Counted from the first letter of the stretch, positions 34,192 to 43,392 are shown. The stretch is 64,000 nucleotides of DNA from Flavobacteriales bacterium (GCA_016705545.1 JADIYA010000001.1:124001-188000); one strand, 5' to 3'. Translations and numbers: made by a program. The notes: a model not told the origin generated them from the letters alone.

Positions 34192-37100
34192 ATGGAGAAG
34201 TTCATCCAAGAACCCCGATTCGTCGCCGTTGACTTCGACCCCTTCACCGGACCGGCGATTGAGCGAACCATTCCTACCACGGAAGCGCAACGCGAAGTGC
34301 TCACCGCCTCCGAGATGGGCGTTGACGCGAGCTGCGCTTACAACGAGAGCGTTTCGCTCGAACTGAAGGGGACGCTCGACCACGCCGCGCTGGAACGCGC
34401 GATGCACGAATTGGTGAAGCGCCACGAATCACTGCGCGCAACGCTCAATGCCAGCGGCACGCGCATGCTAGTGACCGATGAAGTGCGGTTCGAGCTGCCA
34501 TTCACGGACCTGTCATCACAGAACGAAAGAGACCGCGGCAAGCAGCTAGATGCCATCGCGCAGAAGGAAATGACCACGCCCTTCGACCTGCGTACCGGCC
34601 CGCTCTTCCGCGCGCAGTTAATCAAGGTCGCGAGCGACGCGCATCTTCTTCGGCTGTGCGGCCACCACGTGGTGTGCGACGGATGGAGCCTCGGCATCAT
34701 GATGGCCGAGATCAGCGCGCTGTACAATGCCGCGAAGAATGGCAGCGCACCAAAACTCCCTGAGGCGAACCCCTTCAGTGAGTATAGTATCGCCACCATC
34801 GACTTCGCGAAGAGTCCCGAGCACGCTGCCGTGGAGCGCTATTGGCTCGATCTCTACAAAGGGCCCATCCCGCGCCTCGACCTTCCCACCGACCGTCCGC
34901 GCCCGAAGCAGAAGACCTACAAGGGCAATCGCCTCGACCTCCTGCTCTCGCAGGACCTGGTGCGCGGCCTTAAAGAAGTGGCCACGCGCAGCGGCGCCAG
35001 CTTCGTCACCACGCTGATGACCACCTTCGAGGTGCTGCTGCACAAGCTCACCGGCGACAGCGACATCGTGGTGGGCCTGCCCGCTGCAGGCCAAAGCGAC
35101 CTGGGCATGAAGCATCTGGTGGGGCATTGCGTGAACCTGCTCGCGCTGCGCAGCCGCATCGACGAGGAGAAGCCCTTCATCGAGCACCTGAAAGCCCGGC
35201 GCACCGGTGTGCTCGACGCATTCGACAACCAGAAGTACACCTTCGGCACATTGCTGCGGAAGCTGAACGTGCCCCGCGAGTCCGGCCGTATCCCGCTCTG
35301 CCCCGTCGTGTTCAACATCGACATGAACATGGACGACGGCGTGGGCTTCGATGGCCTTCAGCATCGCTTCATCAGCAACCCGCGCGCCTTCGAGAACTTC
35401 GAGCTCTTCCTCAACGCAACCGGCAACGAGGGGCACTTGACACTCGAGTGGAGCTACAACACCGACCTCTTCGATGAGGCCATGGTGCGTGGCTGGATGG
35501 ACCAGCTCGTGGCCTTGATCAAGCGCGTGAGCGCTGCGCCTTCGGCCACCATCGCTGACCTGATCAGCGATGCGGCACTCGTGGGTGAGCAGCAGATGCC
35601 GAAGCCAGAGTGGCACGGCCGCGCGACAGCTTACCCGAAGGTGGACATCAACAGCCTCTTCGATGAAGTGGCCGCGAAGCATGCGGACCGCACCGCAGTT
35701 GAACTGCTCGACCAGAAGCTCAACTACCGGGAATTGCAGCAGCGCGTGCATGCGTTGAGCAATGCGCTCATCGGCATGGGTGTGAAGCCCGGCGAGCCCG
35801 TGGGCCTGTGCATGGACCGCAGTTTCGACATGGTAGTGGCCATGCTCGCCACGCTTCGCGCCGGAGGCTGCTTCGTGCCCTTCGACCCCGCATATCCCGC
35901 GGATCGACTCGCCTTCATGTTCGGCGATACCGATGTGAAGGTGATGCTGACGCAACGCCACTTGGCGAACGCCTTGCCGAAGCACAGCGCAATGAGCATC
36001 TTCCTCGATGAAGTGAAGGTCGGCGGCGATGCAACGGTCCCGAAGGTCTCGCCCGATGCGCCGGCGTATATCATGTACACCAGCGGCAGCACAGGATCAC
36101 CGAAGGGCGTCGTTGTGCCGCATCGCGCTATCGTGCGTCTCGTTCGCGAACAGAACTTCGTCAGCTTCGGCCCCGACCTCTGCTGGCTGCAGCTTTCGAA
36201 CATCAGTTTCGATGCGAGCACCCTGGAGATCTGGGGCGCCTTGCTGAACGGCGCCAGGTTGGTTCTACAAGCGCAGCAGAAGCCTACACTGCCGGAGATC
36301 TGCGAAACGATCCAGAAGTACAAGGTCACAAGCGTGTGGTTCACCGTCGGCCTCTTCAACATGCTGGCGGATGAGCAGCTCGACCGCCTGCGCGGCTTGA
36401 AGCACATCCTCACTGGCGGCGATGTGCTGAGCGTGCCTCATGTGAAGAAGGCGCTGAAGGCGCTCGGCCCCAACGTGCTCATCAACGGATACGGTCCCAC
36501 AGAGAACACCACGTTCACTTGCTGCTTCCCCATCAACAGCGAAGCGAGCATCACCGACAGCGTGCCGATCGGCTTCCCGCTGAACAACACTACGGTGCAC
36601 GTGCTCGATGAGCAGCGGAACCCCGTGCCCGTGGGACGCAAAGGCGAGCTATACACCGGCGGCGACGGCGTGGCGCTTGGTTACTGGAGGCGGGATGACC
36701 TCACAGCCGAGAAGTTCATCGACGATCCCTTCAGCGGGAGAAGCGGCGCCAAGCTCTACCGCACCGGCGACATCGTGAAGTGGCAGGCTGATGGCAGCAT
36801 CGCCTTCATCGGCCGCGCTGATGGGCAAGTGAAGATCCGTGGCTTCCGCATCGAACTGGGCGAGATCGAGAACGCGCTGAACGACCTGCCCGGCGTGAAT
36901 GACAAGGTTGTCGTTGCACGTCAGGATGGGCCTGGTGAGAAGCAGCTCGCCTGCTACGTGGTCCCTTCAGAGGCCCACAAAGGCACTCAGGACGCACTGC
37001 TCAACATTGTGCGCGAGCATTTGCGCGCGAAGCTGCCGGGCTACATGGTGCCCACGGGCTTCGTGGTGATGGATGCGCTTCCGCTCACCGCCAACGGCAA

Positions 37101-38136
37101 AGTGGACCGCCGCGCATTGCCCGCACCCGCCGCGCAGACCAGCGCACTCAAGGCTGAGCATGTCGCGCCGCGCAACAACATCGAACGCGCACTCGCTGCA
37201 ATCTGGCGCAAGGTGCTCAGCGTAACGGATATCGGCATCCATGACGACTTCTTCGACCTCGGCGGGCACTCGCTCATCGGCATCCAGTTGCTCGGGCAGG
37301 TAGAACAGCAGTTCAACAAGACGCTGCCGCTGAAGTCGCTTTTCGAGGCTCCCACCATCGCGCAATTCGCCGAGCTGCTCAAGGGCGAGGGCGCCACGCA
37401 TGACTGGAAGAACCTTGCGCTCATCCAGCCCGAGGGCGATAGCCTCCCGCTCTTCTGCGTGCATGGTGACGAAGCGAGCCACTTCATCCCGAAGTACATT
37501 GGCAGCACCCGGCCCTTCTATGCCTTCTTCCACCAAGGCGAGGACGGAAGGCGCATCGAATTCACCACTGTTGAATCCATCGCCGCTCATTTCATCCGCG
37601 AGTTGAAGCAGGCGAAGCCGAAAGGGCCCTACCTGCTCACCGGCTTCTCCTTCGGTGGCATCGTGGCTTTCGAGATGGCACAGCAACTGGCTGCGGCTGG
37701 CGATGAGGTACCGTTGCTAGCGCTGATCGATACGTATTCACCGGCACTGCACGCCGCAGCGATCAAATCGGACAAGCGCTTCTACACGCCACTGAAGAAC
37801 GCGATCTACCGTTGGATCGTGCGACGTGCGTTGCGCAATGGAGGCACCGTGCCAGCGCGCTTCCGCAACTTCCACATCATCGACACCTACGACAGTTCAG
37901 TGCTGGGCTATAAGCCGAAGCCGTGGATGGGAAAGATCATCGTGCTCAAGGCTGAGGGGTCTTGGGGGCCGAAGGAGATGGGATGGAGCACGTTGGCGAA
38001 AGGCGGCTTGGAAGTCAAGGTGCTCCCCGGCGATCACTATAGCATCATCAAGGAGCCCCATGTGAAGGAACTCGCGCATGCGCTGGAGTCCGCTTCAACC
38101 GTTTCCCCTGCTACGGTCAACGCTACCCATGGCTGA
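34192..38136 (+). CDS. NRPS module C-A-PCP with terminal thioesterase
   Basis: 1314 residues. The condensation domain (about 25-440) has the catalytic HHVVCDGWS near residue 157. The adenylation domain (about 480-960) has MYTSGSTGSPKG and NGYGPTENTTF; from conserved positions I read a specificity code close to D-A-L-W-L-G-G-T-F-K, which is Val-like. The PCP (about 990-1065) has DLGGHSLIG. The TE domain (about 1080-1300) shows FCVHGDEAS, the nucleophile motif GFSFGG near 1150, LIDTYSP and GDHYSI as Ser-Asp-His candidates. No epimerase or methyltransferase is present. It completes the assembly line begun by the preceding gene: amide bond formation with the aminated polyketide, then hydrolysis or cyclisation. 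Confidence 0.92.
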   Translation: MEKFIQEPRFVAVDFDPFTGPAIERTIPTTEAQREVLTASEMGVDASCAYNESVSLELKGTLDHAALERAMHELVKRHESLRATLNASGTRMLVTDEVRFELPFTDLSSQNERDRGKQLDAIAQKEMTTPFDLRTGPLFRAQLIKVASDAHLLRLCGHHVVCDGWSLGIMMAEISALYNAAKNGSAPKLPEANPFSEYSIATIDFAKSPEHAAVERYWLDLYKGPIPRLDLPTDRPRPKQKTYKGNRLDLLLSQDLVRGLKEVATRSGASFVTTLMTTFEVLLHKLTGDSDIVVGLPAAGQSDLGMKHLVGHCVNLLALRSRIDEEKPFIEHLKARRTGVLDAFDNQKYTFGTLLRKLNVPRESGRIPLCPVVFNIDMNMDDGVGFDGLQHRFISNPRAFENFELFLNATGNEGHLTLEWSYNTDLFDEAMVRGWMDQLVALIKRVSAAPSATIADLISDAALVGEQQMPKPEWHGRATAYPKVDINSLFDEVAAKHADRTAVELLDQKLNYRELQQRVHALSNALIGMGVKPGEPVGLCMDRSFDMVVAMLATLRAGGCFVPFDPAYPADRLAFMFGDTDVKVMLTQRHLANALPKHSAMSIFLDEVKVGGDATVPKVSPDAPAYIMYTSGSTGSPKGVVVPHRAIVRLVREQNFVSFGPDLCWLQLSNISFDASTLEIWGALLNGARLVLQAQQKPTLPEICETIQKYKVTSVWFTVGLFNMLADEQLDRLRGLKHILTGGDVLSVPHVKKALKALGPNVLINGYGPTENTTFTCCFPINSEASITDSVPIGFPLNNTTVHVLDEQRNPVPVGRKGELYTGGDGVALGYWRRDDLTAEKFIDDPFSGRSGAKLYRTGDIVKWQADGSIAFIGRADGQVKIRGFRIELGEIENALNDLPGVNDKVVVARQDGPGEKQLACYVVPSEAHKGTQDALLNIVREHLRAKLPGYMVPTGFVVMDALPLTANGKVDRRALPAPAAQTSALKAEHVAPRNNIERALAAIWRKVLSVTDIGIHDDFFDLGGHSLIGIQLLGQVEQQFNKTLPLKSLFEAPTIAQFAELLKGEGATHDWKNLALIQPEGDSLPLFCVHGDEASHFIPKYIGSTRPFYAFFHQGEDGRRIEFTTVESIAAHFIRELKQAKPKGPYLLTGFSFGGIVAFEMAQQLAAAGDEVPLLALIDTYSPALHAAAIKSDKRFYTPLKNAIYRWIVRRALRNGGTVPARFRNFHIIDTYDSSVLGYKPKPWMGKIIVLKAEGSWGPKEMGWSTLAKGGLEVKVLPGDHYSIIKEPHVKELAHALESASTVSPATVNATHG

Positions 38137-38229
38137 AGGGCCCCTGCCGACATTCACAACGCATCATGAACGCAATTCGTCTAATTCGGTGCGCTGTCGG
38201 AATCCGCACGAGTACCTTGCCCTGAAACC

Positions 38230-38955
38230 TTGGAACCCCGCTTGCCTAGGAACTTCCTGATCAAACTGAGGACCCAGGGATCACGAACGCCTCTGGTACT
38301 CGTGCTTTGCGACGAAGCCAGCCGGCAAGTCCCGGAATTCTTGAACTCGGACCGTCCTATTTTCGCCCTCAAGCATCAAGGCGGCGATGGTCAGCGCATA
38401 CAGCTGAATACGGTAGAGGCCATTGCGGAACGATATCTAGCCGACCTGCGATCGGCTGCTCCGAGCGGACCCGTAGTCCTCTGCGGTTATTCCTTCGGTG
38501 GCGTGGTGGCCTTTGAGATGGCACAGCAAATGGCCGCAGCCGGCGAGCGACCTCCGTTGCTCATCGTCATAGACAGTTATGCCCCAGTACTCCATCAGGA
38601 TGCTATGGATCATGGCCGCAATTACCTGAATGTGCTCAAGGACCGCATGATCTCCCAAATCGTCGAGCACCGGCTGAACCATGGGATCCCTTTGAAGGGG
38701 AAACTAAACCACTTCCACATCATCCAGACCTACAGCCATGCCGTTTCACAGTACCGGCCAAGGCCCTACTCCGGTCGGCTGGCATTGATCCGCGCCGCAG
38801 ATAGTTGGGGCCCGGCAGACCTTGGCTGGTACCTGCTTGCCCAAGGCCGCTTCGTGACTCGGGAGATGGACTGCGACCACGTGTCAATCGTGAAATCGAA
38901 TTCTCGAGAGCTCACGGCATTGATCAGCCAACTGCTCGAGGAGGCCGAGTGCTGA
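38230..38955 (+). CDS. Stand-alone alpha/beta-hydrolase thioesterase, copy of the NRPS TE domain
   Basis: About 241 residues, apparently starting at a TTG codon (38230); no ATG in this frame lies upstream before a stop. It aligns along its whole length with the TE domain of the preceding NRPS: DEAS, HQGxDGxRI, GYSFGGVVAFEMAQQM (nucleophile Ser near 87), VIDSYAP, FHIIxTY, SWGPxxLGW and CDHVSI are shared. The oxyanion-side VHG of the NRPS TE reads VLC here. Separate type II thioesterases usually clear misloaded carriers, but they are normally not close relatives of the cis TE, so this looks like a local duplication. It lies 93 bases after the NRPS and overlaps the next frame. Confidence 0.85.
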   Translation: MEPRLPRNFLIKLRTQGSRTPLVLVLCDEASRQVPEFLNSDRPIFALKHQGGDGQRIQLNTVEAIAERYLADLRSAAPSGPVVLCGYSFGGVVAFEMAQQMAAAGERPPLLIVIDSYAPVLHQDAMDHGRNYLNVLKDRMISQIVEHRLNHGIPLKGKLNHFHIIQTYSHAVSQYRPRPYSGRLALIRAADSWGPADLGWYLLAQGRFVTREMDCDHVSIVKSNSRELTALISQLLEEAEC

Positions 38956-38975
38956 TCCGCGCCTTTCTTCGCGGC

Positions 38976-39725
38976 ATGGCATTCCTGGAGATCGTGCTCC
39001 ATTGCTCCCGTACCGAGCTCGTCAATCGGCAGGCCGGAAAATCGGATCATCCGCGAACCAGTGAAGCGAGGCTATGGCTCGCTACCATCGCGGAACTGCG
39101 CACCCGTTCCGACGACTATGCCGACCTGCTTGATCCGGATGAGCGCGCACGTGCTGATCGCTTCCGGTTCGATGCTGACCGCGAGCGCTTCGTGCTTGGT
39201 CATGGCTTTCTGCGCGAAACCCTGGCGACGGCATTGGAACTGGAGCCGAGCGAGATCCGCTATGGCCGCGGCACGCATGGCAAACCGTTCATCGAAGGAC
39301 ATTCGGTACGTTTCAACTTCAGCGACACCAAGGATTCCGTGCTCGTGGGCTTCACCAAAGGAGTTGACATCGGCATCGACCTGGAGACCATGACACGACG
39401 CGTGGATCACGATGCCGTCGCCGGGCATTATTTCACGGGAGAAGAGGTAGCCATTCTACAGGCGCTGGATGAACATGCGCGCAAGAGGCGCTTCCTTGAA
39501 TTCTGGACGCGCAAGGAAGCTGTGCTGAAGGCCAGCGGAGTAGGGATCATGGAGGACCTGAAGGAGATGCGGGTCCTGGATGGCTCGAATTCCATGCGCG
39601 CTTCGCACCCAGACCTCGTGAACATGGCCGCAGGTGCTTACCACGTGCGCACCTTCCTGATCGGCGATGCGCATATCGTCAGCCTTGCAGCGCCCGAGCC
39701 TCTCGACGTCACGTGGATCCGATGA
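38976..39725 (+). CDS. 4'-phosphopantetheinyl transferase, Sfp type
   Basis: 249 residues from the ATG at 38976; a GTG at 38949 overlapping the thioesterase stop would add nine residues. The family motifs are present: GKPFIEGHSVRFNFSDTKD (about 110-130), VDIGIDLE near 140 with the metal-binding Asp and Glu, and FWTRKEAVLKASG near 192. Sfp-type enzymes move the phosphopantetheine arm of CoA onto carrier domains. Three such carriers are in the two genes just upstream, so it is most likely the dedicated activating enzyme of this cluster. It converges on the helicase gene with nine bases between. Confidence 0.92.
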   Translation: MAFLEIVLHCSRTELVNRQAGKSDHPRTSEARLWLATIAELRTRSDDYADLLDPDERARADRFRFDADRERFVLGHGFLRETLATALELEPSEIRYGRGTHGKPFIEGHSVRFNFSDTKDSVLVGFTKGVDIGIDLETMTRRVDHDAVAGHYFTGEEVAILQALDEHARKRRFLEFWTRKEAVLKASGVGIMEDLKEMRVLDGSNSMRASHPDLVNMAAGAYHVRTFLIGDAHIVSLAAPEPLDVTWIR

Positions 39726-39734
39726 TACCCGCGT

Positions 39735-41204
39735 TCAATCCTGATCGCCCCAGAAGCGGGGATGGAAGTTGAGCAGATGCAGCCGGTCGGTGGCCCGCGT
39801 AACAGCGGTGTAGAGCCACCTCAGGTACTCGTTGTCAACCATCTCCTCCGTGATGTAGCCTTGATCCACGAACACCGTGCGCCATTGCCCGCCCTGAGCC
39901 TTGTGGCAGGTGACGGCATACGCGTACTTCACCTGAAGTGCATTCGCGTAAGGGTCCTCACGCATCAGCTTCAGCTGCTCACGGCGCGGCTTGCCTGCAT
40001 GGGCGGTGCGAACGCTCTGCAGCAGGAGCTTCATGCGCGGTGAAGGCAGCGCCGGCGATTCCGCAGCCAGCGTGTCGAGCATCACCTTCACCTCAAGCTC
40101 GCGCTCCTCCTGGCCGCTCCACCAGCTTACGGTAAGATCCGCGAAGCGAAGCCCGTAACGCTCCTCGGTGCGGTGCAATCGCTTCATGGTGATCGGTTCA
40201 CCGTTGGCGATGAGCTCGGGTTTCCCGTTGAGTCCTGCCCACAGGTAGTTGTTCTTCACGACCATCAGGCGGTCGCCGGGGCTCAGCTCCTCTTCATAGC
40301 CATGGATACGGGCACGGACCTGTTGATTGTAGAGGTACGCCCGCTTGTTGCTGCGCGTGATCACGCTCACTTCCTCGTCGCCGTCTCGGGCATAGGCGCT
40401 CTCCAGCGAATCCTGCAGGTCATGGCCATCGGTTCGAATGACATCCGCGAAAGGGGTGAACCGCGGAATCGTATCTCCTGCTTCACGATGAACCGACGCT
40501 GGCGCAAGAGCGGCGCTCGTGAGCAATGCCCTCAGATCAGTTGCATTGCGCAGGATGCCCGATGCCTCAGCCTGCCGAACCACCTCGGTGAGCTCCACTG
40601 CGCCGGCCACCAAACCGATCCTCCGAAGGGCCTGAACGCTCAGCGCAGGGCTGCGGTCGCTCCCGACCGGAGGCAGCTGTGCTGGATCACCGACCAGAAG
40701 CAACTTGCAATCAGGAGCCATGAACACGTGCTCAAGCAGATCGCTGAGCAGGTCGCGCGAACCGAAGCCCTCATCCACGGAAGGTCCGCCTATCATGCTC
40801 GCTTCGTCAACAATGAAGAGCGCGCCTGCTTCCTTATTCGGTGCCAGGCCAAGGGAAAAACCATCCGCCTCTTCTCCCACACGGTAGATGCGCCGGTGAA
40901 TGGTGCTCGCATCCTTGCCCGAGTGAGCCGCCAGCACTTTGGCAGCACGGCCCGTGGGTGCGAGCAGTACCACTGGCATGCGCTGCTTCCGAAGCGCGAC
41001 CACCACGGCTCCGAGCAGGGTCGTCTTTCCGGTGCCAGCATAGCCCTTCAAGATCAACGTGGCCTTGGACTGTGGCGTGGCAATCAACCGTGCAATCGCG
41101 TCGATCGCGCGCTCCTGCCCCCCTGTTGGCGCATGCCCCAAGCCTTCGCGCACGCGCTCAGCAATGGCTAAGTGCCCGGCATTCTGTTGGTGCGGCATCT
41201 TCAC
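39735..41204 (-). CDS. RecD-like/PIF1-related ATP-dependent DNA helicase
   Basis: A 489-residue SF1B helicase (start 41204 or 41198). Walker A GYAGTGKTT is near residue 54, LLAPTGRAAKVL near 80, Walker B FIVDEASM near 128, GDPAQLPPVGS near 176, and the C-terminal UvrD_C_2-type motifs VTCHKAQGGQW and LYTAVTRATDRL near 430-470. It is much shorter than RecD of RecBCD and lacks its N-terminal domain, fitting the stand-alone helicases common in Bacteroidota. DNA repair or recombination is the likely role. It is divergent from the next gene and does not look like part of the NRPS cluster. Confidence 0.88.
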   Translation of the reverse strand: MKMPHQQNAGHLAIAERVREGLGHAPTGGQERAIDAIARLIATPQSKATLILKGYAGTGKTTLLGAVVVALRKQRMPVVLLAPTGRAAKVLAAHSGKDASTIHRRIYRVGEEADGFSLGLAPNKEAGALFIVDEASMIGGPSVDEGFGSRDLLSDLLEHVFMAPDCKLLLVGDPAQLPPVGSDRSPALSVQALRRIGLVAGAVELTEVVRQAEASGILRNATDLRALLTSAALAPASVHREAGDTIPRFTPFADVIRTDGHDLQDSLESAYARDGDEEVSVITRSNKRAYLYNQQVRARIHGYEEELSPGDRLMVVKNNYLWAGLNGKPELIANGEPITMKRLHRTEERYGLRFADLTVSWWSGQEERELEVKVMLDTLAAESPALPSPRMKLLLQSVRTAHAGKPRREQLKLMREDPYANALQVKYAYAVTCHKAQGGQWRTVFVDQGYITEEMVDNEYLRWLYTAVTRATDRLHLLNFHPRFWGDQD

Positions 41205-41259
41205 GGGAAACGGCGCTCCGCAGCTAGCGAACGCGCCGCAGCATGGGGTGAAATTATCC

Positions 41260-41267
41260 TACTTTTG
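41260..41267 (+). promoter_or_regulatory. Candidate -7 promoter box (TACTTTTG, perfect TAnnTTTG)
   Basis: TACTTTTG is the only box in the window that matches the Bacteroidota consensus exactly. It lies 25 bases before the ATG at 41293. A minus-strand near match (TAATTTCA, 41248-41255) may serve the helicase gene. Confidence 0.5.
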
Positions 41268-41292
41268 GCCGCCTCGCAGACCCCTTACAACC

Positions 41293-42042
41293 ATGAAGAG
41301 CATTGGCGGCTACATATTTCCCGTCTTGTTGATCATCCTCGGCGGCATCGTTTTCATCCTGGCTGTGATGGATGGACAGAATGTATGGGTGAAGCTCGGC
41401 GCCTTCCTCACGCTGCTTACAGGAGCGATGGCATTGCTGCTTCAAATGAGCATCCTATCGCGCAAAGCCGGTGTGGCGGTCGGCTTGCTTTGCGCGGCAG
41501 CGGCCTTGTTCCTCGCTTTCCGCAACTACCGGTCGGTAGCCAGTGAGATCGAATCACGCGAAGCCAAGCGCGCCTATGACGACAAGATCAAGCAAGCCCT
41601 CACCGATGTCAGGGAAGCGCAACGGAAGTACAAGCTGGCGAACGGGGCCTATACCGGGAACTTGGAGGTCCTTCGGGACTTCGTCAAGCAAGGCACCTAC
41701 CCGGTGATCCGCGCGATTGGCCAGGTGCCTGACACGCTAACGGAAGTGAAGGCGCTCGAGCTCGGATTGATCGTACGCGACACCATTCAAGTGAGCGTGC
41801 TCGACAGCACCTTCCGCACGCGAAAGGCACTGGAGGGGCGCGTGTATCCGTTCAGCCCTGACAGCTTCATCTACTCGCCCGTCACAAGCAAACCCTTCAT
41901 CCTGAAGGCAGGGATGCTGGCCGTAAGCGGACGTAATGCCCCGGTGCTGCTCTGCAAGGACCCGAGTCCCTTGGTGGCCGGCGACACCTTGCAGTTCGGC
42001 AGCATGGAGAAGCCCACCGACGACGGCAACTGGCGCGAGTGA
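41293..42042 (+). CDS. Membrane protein of unknown function
   Basis: 249 residues. Three hydrophobic segments fill the first 80 (about 5-25, 32-52, 57-75); the remainder is soluble. It starts with a charged, probably coiled stretch (EIESREAKRAYDDKIKQALTDVREAQRKYK) and then a compact domain that looks beta-rich. I recognise no family. It has its own promoter-like box and is followed four bases later by the DUF3822 gene, so it probably heads the operon through rsmD and coaD. Topology suggests the C-terminal domain faces one side of the inner membrane; which side is unclear. Confidence 0.75.
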   Translation: MKSIGGYIFPVLLIILGGIVFILAVMDGQNVWVKLGAFLTLLTGAMALLLQMSILSRKAGVAVGLLCAAAALFLAFRNYRSVASEIESREAKRAYDDKIKQALTDVREAQRKYKLANGAYTGNLEVLRDFVKQGTYPVIRAIGQVPDTLTEVKALELGLIVRDTIQVSVLDSTFRTRKALEGRVYPFSPDSFIYSPVTSKPFILKAGMLAVSGRNAPVLLCKDPSPLVAGDTLQFGSMEKPTDDGNWRE

Positions 42043-42046
42043 GGTC

Positions 42047-42844
42047 ATGAAGAGCGGTGGCTGGAGCGCGCCGCGCTATGCGCCTTCCCGCGATAGGGCC
42101 TGGCACTTGAGCATCTTGATCAACCATACCCAGTGCGCCTGGTGCGTCCACGACGTGGACAGTGGAGAGCCTGTGGCGTTGCATTGGTCTGATGGGCATG
42201 GAGCGTTGGATGCGGATACGCTGCCTGTACAGCAGATAGCGACCAGCTTCGTGACTTTGCCGGAGTGGAGCGCTTTCGTTCCAGAATCGGCCCTGATGCC
42301 GGGCACAGAGGCACAGCATCTGAGATTGGTCCACGGGGGCCTTCCGACCGGTGCCATGCGCACGGAAGCCGTCGAGAGCCTGGGGGCTGTTTGCGTCTAC
42401 CTGCACGACGACGAGCTGGAGCGCACTGTGCTCGACCGCTTCCCCAGCGCCCGGCCAGTGCCCATGCAATCGTTGATGGCGCGCGGCGCATTGGCCCGCT
42501 CATCTGACGGCCCTGTGCTGCTGACCCACCGCGGGCACGACCGGCTTGATTGCGCCGTTGCCCATCACGGCCGGTTGCTGCTGTGCAATTCGTATCCAGC
42601 TCGCAGCTCGCAGGATGTGCTGTATTACGCCTTGCTAGCCGCCGACGGTAGCGGCATCCGACCAGCTGACCTTGATCTCTGCTACGGCGGCACGCACCTT
42701 TCGCAACACGAGAAGGACCTGCTTCAGCGCTACTTCCACCATTCACGTGCGGCCGTTGCCCCATGGAACGGCCATGTCGAGGAGCCGGGCACGGCGCCAC
42801 AGCGCTGGCTGGCCCTTCTCGAGCAGTTCGCATGCGCGTCATAG
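42047..42844 (+). CDS. DUF3822 family protein
   Basis: 265 residues from the ATG at 42047. It resembles the DUF3822 family, which in Bacteroidota is commonly encoded directly before rsmD, as here. Features that fit are LSILINHTQCAWCVHD near the start, the repeated actin-like-fold-type beta stretches, and HGRLLLCNSYPARSSQDVLYYALL near residue 180. The function is not known to me; an ASKHA-like fold with a regulatory or assembly role is a guess. It overlaps rsmD by 13 bases. Confidence 0.75.
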   Translation: MKSGGWSAPRYAPSRDRAWHLSILINHTQCAWCVHDVDSGEPVALHWSDGHGALDADTLPVQQIATSFVTLPEWSAFVPESALMPGTEAQHLRLVHGGLPTGAMRTEAVESLGAVCVYLHDDELERTVLDRFPSARPVPMQSLMARGALARSSDGPVLLTHRGHDRLDCAVAHHGRLLLCNSYPARSSQDVLYYALLAADGSGIRPADLDLCYGGTHLSQHEKDLLQRYFHHSRAAVAPWNGHVEEPGTAPQRWLALLEQFACAS

Positions 42845-43392
42845 GCGGCAAATACCGCAACCGCCGCATCCATCCTCCTCCGGGAATCGATGCCCGGCCC
42901 ACCACCGACTACGCGAAGGAAGGCCTCTTCAATGTACTGCGGAATCAGGTGCCGCTGGTTGGCGTACGCGTGCTCGATCTCTTTGCCGGCACGGGCAACA
43001 TCTCATTGGAGTTCCTCTCACAAGGCGCAGATGAAGTCGTGAGCGTTGAGAGCGATCGGCGACTGCACGATTACATGGGCCGCTTGGCGGAAGACCTCGG
43101 CGAATCGCGCTGGCACCGGGTGCGCGCTGACGTGTTCACCTACCTGCGCTCGGCGATGGGTCCGTTCGACATCGTGTTCGCCGACCCCCCCTTCGCGATG
43201 GAGAGCATCGAACGGCTGCCTACCTTGGTGCAGGAGCAAGGGCTGCTCGGCGCGGAAGGGCTCCTCATCGTAGAGCATTCCGAACGGGTGAGCCTGATGC
43301 ACCTGTCCGGATTCCGATCACAGCGCAGTTACGGACTGGTGCAGTTCAGCTTCTTCGGACAAACAGGAACCGCCAACGACGCCTCAACATGA
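42832..43392 (+). CDS. rsmD: 16S rRNA (guanine(966)-N(2))-methyltransferase
   Basis: 186 residues from MRVIGGKYRNRRI (42832), the usual RsmD start. SAM-binding VLDLFAGTGNISLEFLSQGA is near residue 45, and the catalytic N2-methyltransferase motif DPPF is near 120. RsmD methylates G966 of 16S rRNA during 30S assembly. The gene begins inside the DUF3822 gene and ends in an ATGA overlap with coaD, so all three are translationally linked. The DPPF codons contain a run of seven C, yet the frame is intact here. Confidence 0.93.
   Translation: MRVIGGKYRNRRIHPPPGIDARPTTDYAKEGLFNVLRNQVPLVGVRVLDLFAGTGNISLEFLSQGADEVVSVESDRRLHDYMGRLAEDLGESRWHRVRADVFTYLRSAMGPFDIVFADPPFAMESIERLPTLVQEQGLLGAEGLLIVEHSERVSLMHLSGFRSQRSYGLVQFSFFGQTGTANDAST

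Noticed and set aside
43185..43200. Run of seven C in rsmD considered as a second phase-variable tract
   Set aside because: It encodes the conserved catalytic DPPF motif and the frame is intact, so codon choice explains it.
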